DNA from: Planctomycetota bacterium
GTDB taxonomy: Bacteria; Planctomycetota; Planctomycetia; Pirellulales; Pirellulaceae
Direction of reading: 5' to 3'
DNA length: 34,319 nt
Assembly: GCA_029259935.1 (NCBI GenBank)
Contig: JAJDEH010000433.1
Span: 1-34,319 of the forward strand
In this document: positions 25,301-34,183 of the stretch, one piece after another
How the letters are laid out: each line of letters starts with the position of its first letter
Numbering within the stretch: the stretch's first letter is position 1
Program-made: the position numbers and the translations under genes
The notes under the pieces: model-generated
Database searches by the model: none
What the model was told of the DNA's origin: nothing
What the model saw: only the letters and a program-made list of their open reading frames with translations

Positions 25301-28300
25301 CCTTGCAGCAGTCTCCCGATCTGGTGGACCGGATCGTTTCGGACCATCAATGGAATCGGCTGATCGTGGCTCTGTACGGCGGCTACCGCGATTATCACAC
25401 GCCCGATTCGATTCGCGAATATCACCAGATCGCCGCTTACTTACAATTGGAGAGTGGCGAGCGCGACCCATTCGCCACCTACTACCGCGAGACGTGGGAT
25501 CGCGACGACCCTGTCTATGACATGGCGGTCTATTTGGACGAGCGAAGCAAGTTGCTCAAACACCAATGGCGCTTAGCGCCCGAGTTTCGCGTCTCGTGTC
25601 TATATCGTGATTCCTATTTTACGCCGGAGATCATTTCCGCCTTGTCCGAACAGCGGCCGGCCGCCGAGTTGAAGTCGCTGTTTCAACGCCACTGGGACGA
25701 GGGTGACGAACCGCATCGCCAAGCCGAAGCGTTGCTGGGCCTGTTCGCGCTGGGCGATGATGTTCGTTCGGCGCTTGATGAGGATAGCGACCGGGCCCGC
25801 TTTGCTCGGCGGCGGATCACGCAGTTAAAGACATCACTCCAAGATCCCGCCTCGCGGGCGACGCAAAACGTGCTCGACTCGCTGAAAGATTTTAGCGAGG
25901 GTCTGGAGCCGGAAGCGTGGCTGGCAGCCAGCGAGGCGACGTTTGCGATGGCCAACCAAGCCGGCGCGCTGCCGATGCGGGTGCAAGAGTTGTTCTCGGT
26001 ATTCCCTGAAGAAGCATGCGCCCGTCTGATGGCCGAGGCCATGGTGCAAAACGTTTGCGGCTGGGGAGACGACGTGGTTTATACCGCCGCGGTCTTCGCC
26101 GATACCTTCGACAGCAAGAAATTCTCGCCCCATGATTTCGCCACGGCTTGGCAATTGGCGCCAGCGGCCCGTTACCAGGATTGGCCGCTCTACAGTTTTC
26201 ACTGGCCCTTGAGTCCGTTGCCCCCCGCGACGGTGCTGGAAAACGACCTGCCGATCAACGTGATCTCGGCCATGGAGCATGTGCCATGGGAAAACACCTT
26301 TATGTGTCTATGGGCGCAGCGCGACTTGTTCCGGCCGCTGGTCGATGAGAACCCGGATCTGCTGCCGGAGGTGCTGGCTGCGGCGCTCACCGATAACGGC
26401 TCGCGGCGCGACCGCGACGAATCCTTGGAAGTCTTCGCGCCGCAGTTGGTCGGCGCGCATGATGCCGCCGAGCAGATTCTGGATCTGGCCCGGGAGGTCA
26501 CTTCGCCTTACTACCGCGCGCGAGCTTTGTGCCGCCTGGCCAAGCACCTGCCCGGTCAGAAAGCCAAGGTGCTAGACGAAGCAATCGAGCACGCCCGCCA
26601 GATTCAAGATCCACATCAACGGCAACAGGTACTAGAACAGATCATTCGCGAACTTCCCGCCGACAAGCGCGTGCCCTTGATACGCGAGTGCATTACGGCG
26701 GCGAAGGCAATCAAATCGGCCGACGATCGGGCGCGAGCATGGGGGCGATTGGCCTTCGTGCTGCCAGCCAGCAATACAGAGAAACTGCTCAGTGCCGCTC
26801 TTGGCGATGCGGCTCGCGTTACGGGGGAATTTCAGCGCGCCGACCTGCTACGGCTATTACGTCCGTATGTCATCGGTTATCCGGAACTGGCGGAGAAATT
26901 TGAACGAGTCTGCCAGCGGATTGAAAGTCCGGCTTTTCGCGCGATCGCCACCGACCGGCCCGGCGTGATCCTGCGCGGTTGCCATGCTGGCTTGTCGCAA
27001 ACGTCCCAGTCCGCGGCACACTGCTGGACGCCGCTTGTCTTATACGCGATGGCGTCTGATTTGGACAGGACCGAACGCGACCGCGCGCCGCTGGCAATCT
27101 CCGCCGACGACGGCACGGGCAGCTTGAGTACCCAACGACTCACAGGGCGAACCGCGCAGGCCGTCGACCGCCTGATCAAGGAAGGAGAATTGGCGACGGT
27201 CCGAAGCTTGCTTCCTAGTCTGGTCCAGCCGGGCCCTGAAACACTTCCTATTGTTGAAAAGTGGCTAGAGCATTCGGACCGATTTGTTTCAGACCACGCC
27301 GCCTTGTTGTTGGTCGAACACCGGGGACTGTCGGCCGACTTGATTCCAAAGGTCGCCAATCTGCTGCTGTGTAATCAGGATCTGTCCCGTCATCGTGTGA
27401 ACCGTGTGCTGCACCGCTGCTATGTGCCGAACGAGCCAACCATGCGTGCATCCTTGTTGGAAGGCATCACGCTCGAAGCGCTGGCGCGCGTCGCGCTGCA
27501 AATTTCGCCCCGAGCGCCGGGCGCGGCAACTTCGATTAGCTGGATCAACGCTCACCTGCTGCACGACGATCCATCATTGGTTTGGCGCTGGGCGCAGAGT
27601 ATCGATCAAGACGATCAGCAAGCCAAGGTCAGCCAGACGTGTTTGGGAGCGATCGAGGCCGCCACCGGCAACGTCTGGCGAGCCCTACTATCCGCCATGA
27701 CGCAAGGTTCGGTCGGCACTCAATTCGCCGTACTCAAGTCGCTGACGCGCATGCTGCATCGTGGCGGCGGGGACAAGCCGCGCATCGACGACGCCCGCTG
27801 GGAAGAGTTCCTCGCCGCGCTGGAAAAAGTCGACCTGGACGGGCTGGACGAACGCACATTCGGCTGCTTTGGTGTCGGCCAAATGATCCAAGTGTGTTTA
27901 GACGTGCTGGAGGAGACAGACGGTCCGGTCGATGAATCGGTCGCCCATCGCGTCCGTGAGTTGCTGCAGACACGCCACGGTAGAACGTTCAAGCACGTGC
28001 TGTCGGATCGCGATGAGGCGCGCGCCGCGTTGAAGGAAGTTGGCGGTTTATCCTATGCCAATCGTGACCTCTACCAAGAAGCGATCGCCGCCGTTCGCAA
28101 TGGACTTCACGAGCCGCGTCTTCCCGATCTGCTGTTGCAGTGGCTGATGGCGGCGTTGACGGAAGGCGTCAACGATCCCAAGGACGCTTGGAATTACGAA
28201 CGCAGCAATTTGTTTCTGCTTTGCAACTCGATGGCCCAGCTTTCACCGGCGACGTTTTCCAACGCAGCGCCTCGCGAGCGGCTGGAACCGTTACTGACAC

Positions 28301-28746
28301 TGGCCGCTCAATACCACAACTCGTTCCCCGGACGGGCCGCCGCGGTACAGATGCTGGGGCGATTGCGGCAGGTTTCGCCGCAGGTACTCAAGGCGATCCA
28401 CTGCGCGTTGCGCGACTTGACCAATGTCCAGGACGCGGCGATCGAGTCGGTGCAATTCTTTCGCCGACTCGATGATTCGCTGCTGCCGTTGCTTTTGCCT
28501 GAATTACAAGACGATAGCTGCATGACGGCGTATGCCGCGTCCCGCTTGCTAACCGCCGTTGGCCGTAGCGAACGCGTTTCGGGAGACAGCCGCAAGCAGA
28601 TCATCGCGGCGCTGGCCGATGCCGTCCGCAATCCGCGTTCGCAGCGGATGATCCACTTCGGCTACTGCGAGGCCCCCGTGCCGACCGCTCCCACACTGGG
28701 AGACGCCTTTTTCGCCGCCATGCTGCAAGTTGCCGGCATCCGTTAG
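22312..28746 (+). CDS. Giant DUF4062-NACHT NTPase with helical-repeat C-terminus (NLR-like)
   Basis: A 2144-residue STAND-type protein. Residues 1-90 are a DUF4062 domain (MSYRVYVSSTAKDLLRHREA; VAEADIYVGMFAYRYGTVPP). The NACHT NTPase has Walker A GDPGSGKTT (303-311), Walker B LIVLDGLDEI with DGLDE at 433-437, sensor VVTSRIAGY, and the post-NACHT helical motif LHLSFQEYLAARFLV (FQEYLAA 706-712). A charged coiled coil spans about 923-977 (LKLRIARLKEQAEAIQADYK). The remaining 1150 residues are helical, with repeat-like units near 1390-1490 (RARALCRLAKHLPGQKAKVL) and HEAT-like helices to the end. The layout - N-terminal module, NTPase switch, long C-terminal sensor - is that of NLR-like immune receptors. 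Some bacterial NACHT proteins defend against phage; this role is inferred. The start at 22312 begins the DUF4062 core exactly. Confidence 0.9.
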   Translation: MSYRVYVSSTAKDLLRHREAVLTAIRRMDGVEPVSMEDYTAESMPPVERCVKDVAEADIYVGMFAYRYGTVPPDSERSITESELRAAEEHGKPRLIFVMHEDHPWPNSQMDDDQTKIKSLRRELCERYMADMFGDEQDLAAKLATSLPKTINEIRKNDLPVGPPQETGESAADQLAQAALAPYLKWLISKHDQLELRGLHRAGGGVLQVPLEKIYAALKADQTNPLERAEARRELEAELREAIENGEFTEDEVQNTIWYFVAGSPLMPSLELRDRIGAGGHEVSHVLNLGEACQQNQKLVILGDPGSGKTTVARWLVLVTAKALLAGDEQVSVPTRNIDPDAVDDDLPFYLGSPRLPVLVRISEYADDRRHAAQNGTRPRSLTEFLGYHSWMGLYAPWDEQPAGQDDDLIPFDALNRIIRDHLEQGRALIVLDGLDEIPDSSLRDEIVEEVDGFARRWIASRYSIAKEAGAVVGQIAQAVGEGNQLVVTSRIAGYHASPLRGDLTHVTVESMTDRAVDHFIGTWMREVHLQERGPDDSDESVLERAKLETASLCREIRSTTRRGVRELVSNPLLASVLATVFHTHDGNLPAQRAELYRIAVENLVNIWMKRQGNEDETEMRAFELYDVLEPLAAHIHQHEPTGLLPENELRELATRFLAESRGEHPLRPSTKLKGAVESLIRVLREDVGLLAARGEGVYGFLHLSFQEYLAARFLVRDLDTAASNLMSRVEDARWREAIMMALGHASMTSPDGFHALVRNVLEYDGSLRDLFPQSALQLVDALPEVALPEKEGESIELLVDICERLLLACEDEQNVNRLPSRENLIERAFRQLIEHGYERGVERCFWIALTSHDPTRPNRAAAAAAVLRRLDWITPMLAGALIQALPHDRAAWNWPICGLLRELVTPPSPEIPKSPRKPAPDPRLSRHEAELEQATDEATRQDLKLRIARLKEQAEAIQADYKAQEEEYNARQKQLLSSESPLAVELPLGDLPMRFALQQSPDLVDRIVSDHQWNRLIVALYGGYRDYHTPDSIREYHQIAAYLQLESGERDPFATYYRETWDRDDPVYDMAVYLDERSKLLKHQWRLAPEFRVSCLYRDSYFTPEIISALSEQRPAAELKSLFQRHWDEGDEPHRQAEALLGLFALGDDVRSALDEDSDRARFARRRITQLKTSLQDPASRATQNVLDSLKDFSEGLEPEAWLAASEATFAMANQAGALPMRVQELFSVFPEEACARLMAEAMVQNVCGWGDDVVYTAAVFADTFDSKKFSPHDFATAWQLAPAARYQDWPLYSFHWPLSPLPPATVLENDLPINVISAMEHVPWENTFMCLWAQRDLFRPLVDENPDLLPEVLAAALTDNGSRRDRDESLEVFAPQLVGAHDAAEQILDLAREVTSPYYRARALCRLAKHLPGQKAKVLDEAIEHARQIQDPHQRQQVLEQIIRELPADKRVPLIRECITAAKAIKSADDRARAWGRLAFVLPASNTEKLLSAALGDAARVTGEFQRADLLRLLRPYVIGYPELAEKFERVCQRIESPAFRAIATDRPGVILRGCHAGLSQTSQSAAHCWTPLVLYAMASDLDRTERDRAPLAISADDGTGSLSTQRLTGRTAQAVDRLIKEGELATVRSLLPSLVQPGPETLPIVEKWLEHSDRFVSDHAALLLVEHRGLSADLIPKVANLLLCNQDLSRHRVNRVLHRCYVPNEPTMRASLLEGITLEALARVALQISPRAPGAATSISWINAHLLHDDPSLVWRWAQSIDQDDQQAKVSQTCLGAIEAATGNVWRALLSAMTQGSVGTQFAVLKSLTRMLHRGGGDKPRIDDARWEEFLAALEKVDLDGLDERTFGCFGVGQMIQVCLDVLEETDGPVDESVAHRVRELLQTRHGRTFKHVLSDRDEARAALKEVGGLSYANRDLYQEAIAAVRNGLHEPRLPDLLLQWLMAALTEGVNDPKDAWNYERSNLFLLCNSMAQLSPATFSNAAPRERLEPLLTLAAQYHNSFPGRAAAVQMLGRLRQVSPQVLKAIHCALRDLTNVQDAAIESVQFFRRLDDSLLPLLLPELQDDSCMTAYAASRLLTAVGRSERVSGDSRKQIIAALADAVRNPRSQRMIHFGYCEAPVPTAPTLGDAFFAAMLQVAGIR

Positions 28747-28983
28747 ATGACTTGAGTTGTCTCAATTGAATATCGGGTGACTGTCGATGGATTGAAGCAA
28801 ACGCTCGACTCGAAAGCAAAAAAGACGCTAGCACCGAGGGCAACTTGTATTCCCACAAGATGGGGAAACGGCTAGAGTTCGCCTTCCACCTCTAGGTCCG
28901 GCACGCCGTGGGTCTTGTCGTTGCTGAACCTGCAGCTTGACCTTCATCCCCCAAAAGTAAGAAATACAAACCGGCTTCGATTC

Positions 28984-30168
28984 ATGAGGCGCATCACTCG
29001 CTACGTCCTCGTCGAATTGTTGGTCATCTTCTTCGTGACTCTGTTGGGCATGACGATGATGATGATCGTCGTCGGCGTGGTGTGGGAAGCCGTGCGGCAG
29101 CATTTGGGCGTCGTCGCCATTATCCGGTTGCTTCCCTTCGTGTTGCCCAACGCGTTGTTCTTCTCCGTTCCAGCGGCCTTGTTGTTCGCGGTTTGCATGG
29201 CCTATGGCCGGATGTCGGGGGCGAACGAAATCGTCGCGCTCAAGGCGATGGGAATCTCTCCATGGGAAATGATCTGGCCCACGCTGGTGATGGCCTTCGC
29301 GTTGAGCTTGTTGACGGTGTGGCTCAATGATTTGGCGGTCTCCTGGGGCCGCCGCGGGATGAATCGCATCATCATCCAATCGGTGGAAGAAATTGCGTAC
29401 GGAATGCTGCGCACCCAAGACTCCTACAGCACGGATCGTTTTTCGATCAATGTGAAGGAGGTCGTCGACAAGACGCTGATCCGGCCCACGGTCGTCATTT
29501 ACGACAGCGGCCAGGAAGCGCCGATCACCTTGACCGCCCAGGAAGCGCGCTTTCGATCCGACTTCGACAATAATCTACTAATCGTGGAAATGGTTGACGG
29601 AGAAGTCGATTTTCACGGCGAACTGACTTATCGATTCGACACCCACGAACATGCCGTGCCGCTGCAACAGGCGGCGCACAAGGGCCACGCCCGTGCTAGC
29701 CCGTCGAATTACGCATTGCGCGAGATTCCTGATGAAATCGATGCCCAATCCGATGCGATCGAACAACTCGAACAGACCATGGCCGCTCAAGCCGCGTTTG
29801 AACTGATTAGCGGCGACTTCGAGAACGTCATGAGTACGGCTTGGAGTACGAGAGAATATGAACGGGGATTCGCCAAGGAACGCAAGTCGCGATTGATCAC
29901 CGAACCCTATCGGCGCTGGGCGAACGGCTTTAGTTGCCTGTGCTTCGTAATGGTCGGCATTCCGCTGGCCATCCGGCTGCGCAACTCCGATGTCTGGTCG
30001 ACGTTTGGCTTCTGCTTCGTCCCCGTGTTGCTCGTTTACTACCCGCTGCTGCTGATAGGAGTGAGTCGAGCCAAGAGCGGCGATTGGCCTCCCTACGGCG
30101 TCTGGCTTAGCAACCTGCTATTCTTGGCAGCGGGACTGTGGATCCTGCGCAAAGTTCGCCGGTATTGA
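28984..30168 (+). CDS. LptF/LptG-type permease (YjgP/YjgQ family)
   Basis: A 394-residue inner-membrane protein of the LPS-export permease family. The ATG at 28984 gives the standard start MRRITRYVLVELLVIFFVTL. Three N-terminal membrane segments follow, with ALFFSVPAALLFAVCMAYGR and the coupling-helix region MSGANEIVALKAMGISPWEM. Then comes a periplasmic jelly-roll domain (about 140-290) and three C-terminal membrane segments (SCLCFVMVGIPLAIRLRNSD; FCFVPVLLVYYPLLLIGVSR; LSNLLFLAAGLWILRKVRRY). Only one of the usual LptF/LptG pair is in the window. It would work with LptB and LptC to move lipopolysaccharide to the outer membrane, in keeping with a Gram-negative-type planctomycete envelope. F versus G cannot be decided. 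Confidence 0.85.
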   Translation: MRRITRYVLVELLVIFFVTLLGMTMMMIVVGVVWEAVRQHLGVVAIIRLLPFVLPNALFFSVPAALLFAVCMAYGRMSGANEIVALKAMGISPWEMIWPTLVMAFALSLLTVWLNDLAVSWGRRGMNRIIIQSVEEIAYGMLRTQDSYSTDRFSINVKEVVDKTLIRPTVVIYDSGQEAPITLTAQEARFRSDFDNNLLIVEMVDGEVDFHGELTYRFDTHEHAVPLQQAAHKGHARASPSNYALREIPDEIDAQSDAIEQLEQTMAAQAAFELISGDFENVMSTAWSTREYERGFAKERKSRLITEPYRRWANGFSCLCFVMVGIPLAIRLRNSDVWSTFGFCFVPVLLVYYPLLLIGVSRAKSGDWPPYGVWLSNLLFLAAGLWILRKVRRY

Positions 30169-30539
30169 ATGCTTGCCGGTTGGTCACCCGCCAACGAATC
30201 ATGCCTCTGTTTGGCTGCCGGCTCACGATCGTCTCATCTGATCTTCTCGAATTCGTGGGCAATACGCCGGCCAAATTCGATGGACTCCTATCGTGGACTT
30301 GGTGCGCAACTCAGCAAGAACCGCCGCCGCCCAGCGAATGACCTGTTGATTGAAGGTCCCTTTGGGGAAAGAGAGGTCCGGCTTCTTCGTGAGGCGGGGG
30401 CTCGGGGGCCGCCATGCCGCAGGTCTCCTTCCCCTAGAGTTGCTTGCCAAAATGGGGCAGAATACGTCGTGATCTTGGCATTCATCAAAATGTCTTCGCA
30501 CACTCATTACTACACTTGCCAACTTTCAAAAAGCCGTCC
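30169..30539. other. Intergenic region between the lptF-like gene and hslV
   Basis: No recognisable gene, repeat or terminator in 371 bases. The open frame at 30169-30543 has no family match. No convincing heat-shock or housekeeping promoter for hslVU could be found; TTGCTT followed by AATACG near 30440-30465 is at best weak. Confidence 0.5.
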
Positions 30540-31082
30540 ATGAACATACACGCAACGACGATTCTTACGGTTCGGCATCAAGGGAAAGTTGCCATGGGAG
30601 GAGATGGGCAGGTCACCCTGGGGACAGCCGTCATGAAGGCCGATGCGACCAAGATTCGGCGACTGATGGATGGCTCGGTGATCGTCGGCTTCGCGGGCAG
30701 CAGCGCGGACGCTTTCGCGCTGCTGGAACGATTCGAGGCGAAACTCAAAGACTATCCGGCCAACATTCCCCGGGCCGCCACCGAGTTGGCCAAGGAGTGG
30801 CGAACCGATCGGGCGCTGCGGCGACTGGAAGCCTTGTTGGCCGTTACGGATGCTCAGCATTCGCTACTGATTAGCGGCACGGGCGACGTGATCCAGCCGA
30901 CCGACGGCATTATCGGGATCGGTTCCGGCGGCAACTATGCGATCGCGGCCGCGCGGGCGTTGGTCAGTCATTCGCAACTGTCGGCGGCCGAAGTCGTCCG
31001 CCAGGCGCTCACCATCGCCGCGGAAATCGACATCTATACCAACACGAACATTATGGTCGAAGAATTGGAGTGTCCAGCGTGA
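30540..31082 (+). CDS. hslV: ATP-dependent protease subunit HslV (ClpQ)
   Basis: HslV is the peptidase ring of the HslUV protease, an N-terminal Thr hydrolase. The 180-residue protein reads [20 protein letters not shown], then [20 protein letters not shown]. If Thr6 is the mature residue 1, Asp17 and Lys33 of the E. coli numbering fall on D22 and K38, as required. This means a five-residue propeptide (MNIHA) must be removed, instead of Met alone as in E. coli. Later motifs ([60 protein letters not shown]) are standard. The frame is open upstream to 30444 without start signals. hslU follows with a start/stop overlap. Confidence 0.95.
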   Translation: MNIHATTILTVRHQGKVAMGGDGQVTLGTAVMKADATKIRRLMDGSVIVGFAGSSADAFALLERFEAKLKDYPANIPRAATELAKEWRTDRALRRLEALLAVTDAQHSLLISGTGDVIQPTDGIIGIGSGGNYAIAAARALVSHSQLSAAEVVRQALTIAAEIDIYTNTNIMVEELECPA

Positions 31083-32440
31083 CAGGTGGATCAATAGTGG
31101 ACCGTATTGAAGCCGGAACGCACACGCCCCGGCAAATCGTCGAGCAGCTAGACCGCTACATCGTCGGCCAAGACGCGGCCAAGCGAGCCGTGGCGATCGC
31201 CATTCGCAATCGCTGGCGCCGCCAACAACTGGCCGAGGAAATGCGCAACGAGGTCGCGCCGAAAAACATCCTGATGATCGGACCCACGGGAGTTGGCAAG
31301 ACCGAGATTGCCCGGCGGTTGGCAAAACTGACCGGCGCTCCGTTTATCAAAGTCGAGGCCACCAAGTACACCGAGGTTGGCTACTACGGCCGCGACGTCG
31401 AAAGCATGGTTCGCGAACTTGTGGAAAACGCCATCGGCCTGGTCCGCGAACGGGAACGAAAGAACGTCGAGGAAGACGCCAAGCAGCGGACCATCGACCG
31501 CCTGCTCGACTTGATCGTGCCGCCGTCGAGCGGGTTTGGCGAACAAGAGGAATCGTCCGCCGAGCAATTGCAACGGACTCGCTCAAAAATGCACGCCATG
31601 TTGATTTCGGGCGAACTGGATCAGCGCAAAGTAGAAATGACCGTCGAGCAGAAGGGTTCGCCGATGGTGTTTAGCGGTATGGGCATGGAGCAGATGGATG
31701 TCGATTTACAAGGCCTGTTCGAAAAAGTGATTCCCAAGAACAGCGTTCATCGAGAGCTAACTGTCGCCGACGCCCGCCAAGTCATATTCGAGCAAGAGTG
31801 TGAATCGCTGTTGGACGGGGATAGCATCAACGCGCAGGCGATTGAATTGGCGGAAGATTTGGGCATCATTTTCCTCGATGAAATCGACAAAGTCGTTGCC
31901 AGCGACGGCAAGGGAGCCGATGTTTCGCGACAGGGCGTTCAGCGCGATCTGTTGCCTATCGTGGAAGGAACGACGATTCAAACCCGTTACGGCTACGTCA
32001 GCAGCGACCATATCCTGTTCGTTGCCGCCGGTGCGTTTCACAAGAACAAGCCAAGTGAACTGATGCCCGAACTGCAGGGCCGCTTTCCGATTCGTGTCGA
32101 ACTTAAGGATCTGACAAAAGACGATTTCATTTGCATCTTAAAAGAGCCCAAGAATTCGCTCACCAAGCAATACACGGCGTTGATGAACACGGAAGGCGTG
32201 CAGCTAAACTTCACCGACGACGCGATTGAAGCCTTGGCCTCTTTCGCCTTCAAAGTGAATCAATCGACGCAGAACATCGGTGCCCGCCGGCTGTATACGA
32301 TCCTTGAGCGGTTGCTGGAGGAACTCAGCTTCGAGGCACCGGACATGAAGCTGGGAAAAGTCGAAGTGAACGCCGCCTACGTCAATCAGCGACTAGAAGA
32401 AATCACCGACGACGAGGACTTGAGCAAGTTTATCTTGTAA
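31079..32440 (+). CDS. hslU: HslUV protease ATPase subunit HslU (ClpY)
   Basis: HslU unfolds substrates and feeds them to HslV. The start chosen is the GTG at 31079, which overlaps the hslV stop as GTGA and has GGAG at the right distance; a GTG at 31070 is in frame but would overlap that ribosome site. The 453 residues show [20 protein letters not shown], Walker A GPTGVGKT (68-75), the pore motif GYYGRD (typically GYVGRD), the intermediate I-domain (about 110-235), Walker [10 protein letters not shown], sensor [10 protein letters not shown] and the C-terminal EDLSKFIL tail that docks into HslV. It is full length and intact. Confidence 0.96.
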   Translation: MTGGSIVDRIEAGTHTPRQIVEQLDRYIVGQDAAKRAVAIAIRNRWRRQQLAEEMRNEVAPKNILMIGPTGVGKTEIARRLAKLTGAPFIKVEATKYTEVGYYGRDVESMVRELVENAIGLVRERERKNVEEDAKQRTIDRLLDLIVPPSSGFGEQEESSAEQLQRTRSKMHAMLISGELDQRKVEMTVEQKGSPMVFSGMGMEQMDVDLQGLFEKVIPKNSVHRELTVADARQVIFEQECESLLDGDSINAQAIELAEDLGIIFLDEIDKVVASDGKGADVSRQGVQRDLLPIVEGTTIQTRYGYVSSDHILFVAAGAFHKNKPSELMPELQGRFPIRVELKDLTKDDFICILKEPKNSLTKQYTALMNTEGVQLNFTDDAIEALASFAFKVNQSTQNIGARRLYTILERLLEELSFEAPDMKLGKVEVNAAYVNQRLEEITDDEDLSKFIL

Positions 32441-32496
32441 CGAGTCTCGCCGTCCGTGCGTGAGTTCTTGAGAAGCAGTTTCGAAGCATCGGTGCG

Positions 32497-32533
32497 ACCC
32501 CCCTCTAGCTCCCCCTTGGCAAGGGGGAGAACC
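32497..32533. repeat. Palindromic repeat, copy 2
   Basis: The hairpin CTCCCCCTTGGCAAGGGGGA G (32509-32529), with preceding CCCCCTCTAG and following AACCGG, repeats the element at 18505-18543. It sits between hslU and the DUF3524 gene. It lacks a T-run, so any role in ending hslU transcripts is uncertain. Confidence 0.8.
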
Positions 32534-32559
32534 GGATTCCCCTCTGCAAAAGTGCGACG

Positions 32560-33690
32560 ATGCGTGTCCTGGCCCTTGAACCATTCCATGGCGGCAGCCA
32601 CAAAGCCTTTTTGGACGGCTGGATCGCGGGCAGTAAGCACGAATGGACCGTGGTGGGCCTGCCAGCCTACAAATGGAAATGGCGGATGCGGCATGCGGCG
32701 GTGACGTTGGCCGAGCAAATCTCCCAACAGATGGAAAACGGGCATTCGTGGAACGCACTTGTCTGCAGTGACATGTTGAACTTGGCTGAGTTTCGGGGAC
32801 TGGTTCATCCCGACGTTTCACGACTGCCGACCATCGCCTACTTCCACGAAAACCAGCTCACCTATCCGGTGCGCGAAGTCAAGGAACGCGACTTTCATTT
32901 CGCGTTTACGAACTTCGCCACCGCTCTGGCCGCCGACCAAGTGTGGTTTAACTCCGCCTTTCACCGAGATAGTTTTCTCGCCGCCTTGGAAGAACTGCTG
33001 CGGCGCATGCCCGACTACCGTTCGCTGCATCGTGTCGACGAGATCAAAATGAAATCGCAGGTCCATCCTCCCGGTATCGACGAGATGCCACTTCCGCCGG
33101 AACGAAGAGAGGGGCCGCCGCGCATCTTGTGGGCGGCCAGGTGGGAACACGACAAAAACCCGGAGACGTTCTTTGAAGCACTGGAGATAGTCCGATCGCG
33201 GGGCCTTCCATTTCGAATCAGTGTCGTGGGCGAGCAATTCGCGGACTCGCCGGCGATCTTCGAGCGGGCTCGTGAGTCATTTCGAGATCACATCGATCGC
33301 TGGGGCTACCAGCCGTCGCGAACCGACTATCGGCAGACGTTGCAAGATGCCGACATCGTCGTTTCGACCGCTCGCCATGAATTCTTTGGACTGTCCATGG
33401 TCGAAGCGATTGCGGCCGGCGCGTATCCACTGTTGCCCCACCGCCTTTCCTATCCGGAGATTCTCCGCATGGCCGACGACCCGAAGCGGAAAGCAGATTA
33501 CTTTTATAAAGAGGATGCGTCGGCCTTGGCATCCGCGATCCAACGTCTTGTTGAGCGAGTCGGCCAAGGCACCCTTTGGCCTAGCGATCGACATGCGGCG
33601 CGAAATATCGTTACGAGGTTCTTTTGGAATAAACTAACCCCTGGGATGGACGGGGCCATTGCCGCGCTCCAGGCTCCATTTTCCAAATGA
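32560..33690 (+). CDS. DUF3524 glycosyltransferase, tRNA-queuosine mannosyltransferase type
   Basis: A 376-residue GT-B glycosyltransferase. The N-terminal half is the DUF3524 domain: MRVLALEPFHGGSHKAFLDG, LPAYKWKWRMRHAA, and PTIAYFHENQLTYPVREVKE. The C-terminal half is GT4-like: ILWAARWEHDKNPETFFEAL, then DADIVVSTARHEFFGLSMVE, whose E-x7-E pattern binds the sugar nucleotide. Its animal relative GTDC1/QTMAN attaches mannose to queuosine in tRNA-Asp; bacterial members are assigned the same role mainly by homology. It starts 27 bases after the palindromic repeat without a strong ribosome site. Its stop overlaps the HD gene start (ATGATG), so the two are co-transcribed. Confidence 0.85.
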   Translation: MRVLALEPFHGGSHKAFLDGWIAGSKHEWTVVGLPAYKWKWRMRHAAVTLAEQISQQMENGHSWNALVCSDMLNLAEFRGLVHPDVSRLPTIAYFHENQLTYPVREVKERDFHFAFTNFATALAADQVWFNSAFHRDSFLAALEELLRRMPDYRSLHRVDEIKMKSQVHPPGIDEMPLPPERREGPPRILWAARWEHDKNPETFFEALEIVRSRGLPFRISVVGEQFADSPAIFERARESFRDHIDRWGYQPSRTDYRQTLQDADIVVSTARHEFFGLSMVEAIAAGAYPLLPHRLSYPEILRMADDPKRKADYFYKEDASALASAIQRLVERVGQGTLWPSDRHAARNIVTRFFWNKLTPGMDGAIAALQAPFSK

Positions 33691-34183
33691 TGTCCACGAA
33701 TAATCTAGATCCTGAACAAAACGTGGACCGCGCGAGCCTCGCCGCTTGGCGACAGGCTTGGCGACTGCTGGGAGTGTCGCACGTCAGCGACACGGAGTAC
33801 TTGCGGGTGTCGAGGGCCTATGAACAGCCGGCGCGGGCCTATCACAATCTCTCGCATATTGCGGACTGCCTTGTTCAATTTGATCCATGCCGCCAACTCG
33901 CCGAGCATCCTGCCTGCGTGGAAATTGCGATTTGGTATCACGACATCGTGTACGATGCGCGGCGGAACGACAACGAATCGCTTAGTGCTCAGTGGGCGGA
34001 AGAAGCGCTTGCCGAACATGGGGTTTCGTTAGCCGCACGGCGGGCCATTTCGGAATTGATTCTGGCCACCAAACACGACGATGCAATCCATAGCAACGAC
34101 GCAATCCATAGCGCCGACGCAAAATTGATCGTCGATCTCGATCTGTCGATATTGGGACAATCGGAAGAGAAATTCCGAGCCTA
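33687..34183 (+). pseudogene. HD-domain phosphohydrolase-like protein, first exon, interrupted by a group II intron
   Basis: The product matches predicted metal-dependent HD proteins (COG4339 type, normally about 200 residues). Metal-site motifs are AYHNLSHIADCL, IWYHDIVYDAR and LILATKH, then LIVDLDLSILGQSEEKFRA. The frame stops at residue 165, where relatives continue with a Tyr (..RFxxYE..). The stop TAG is made of TA from this gene plus the first G of a group II intron, so splicing could restore a Tyr codon. The start overlaps the end of the glycosyltransferase gene. An 18-base tandem duplication (34083-34118) encodes DAIHSN-DAIHSA just after the last His motif. If the intron does not splice, the protein loses its C-terminal helices. 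The second exon is outside the window. Confidence 0.75.

Noticed and set aside
28828..29418. 196-codon minus-strand frame rich in His, Asp and Gln
   Set aside because: It is the antisense of the first membrane segments of the LptF/G-type permease.
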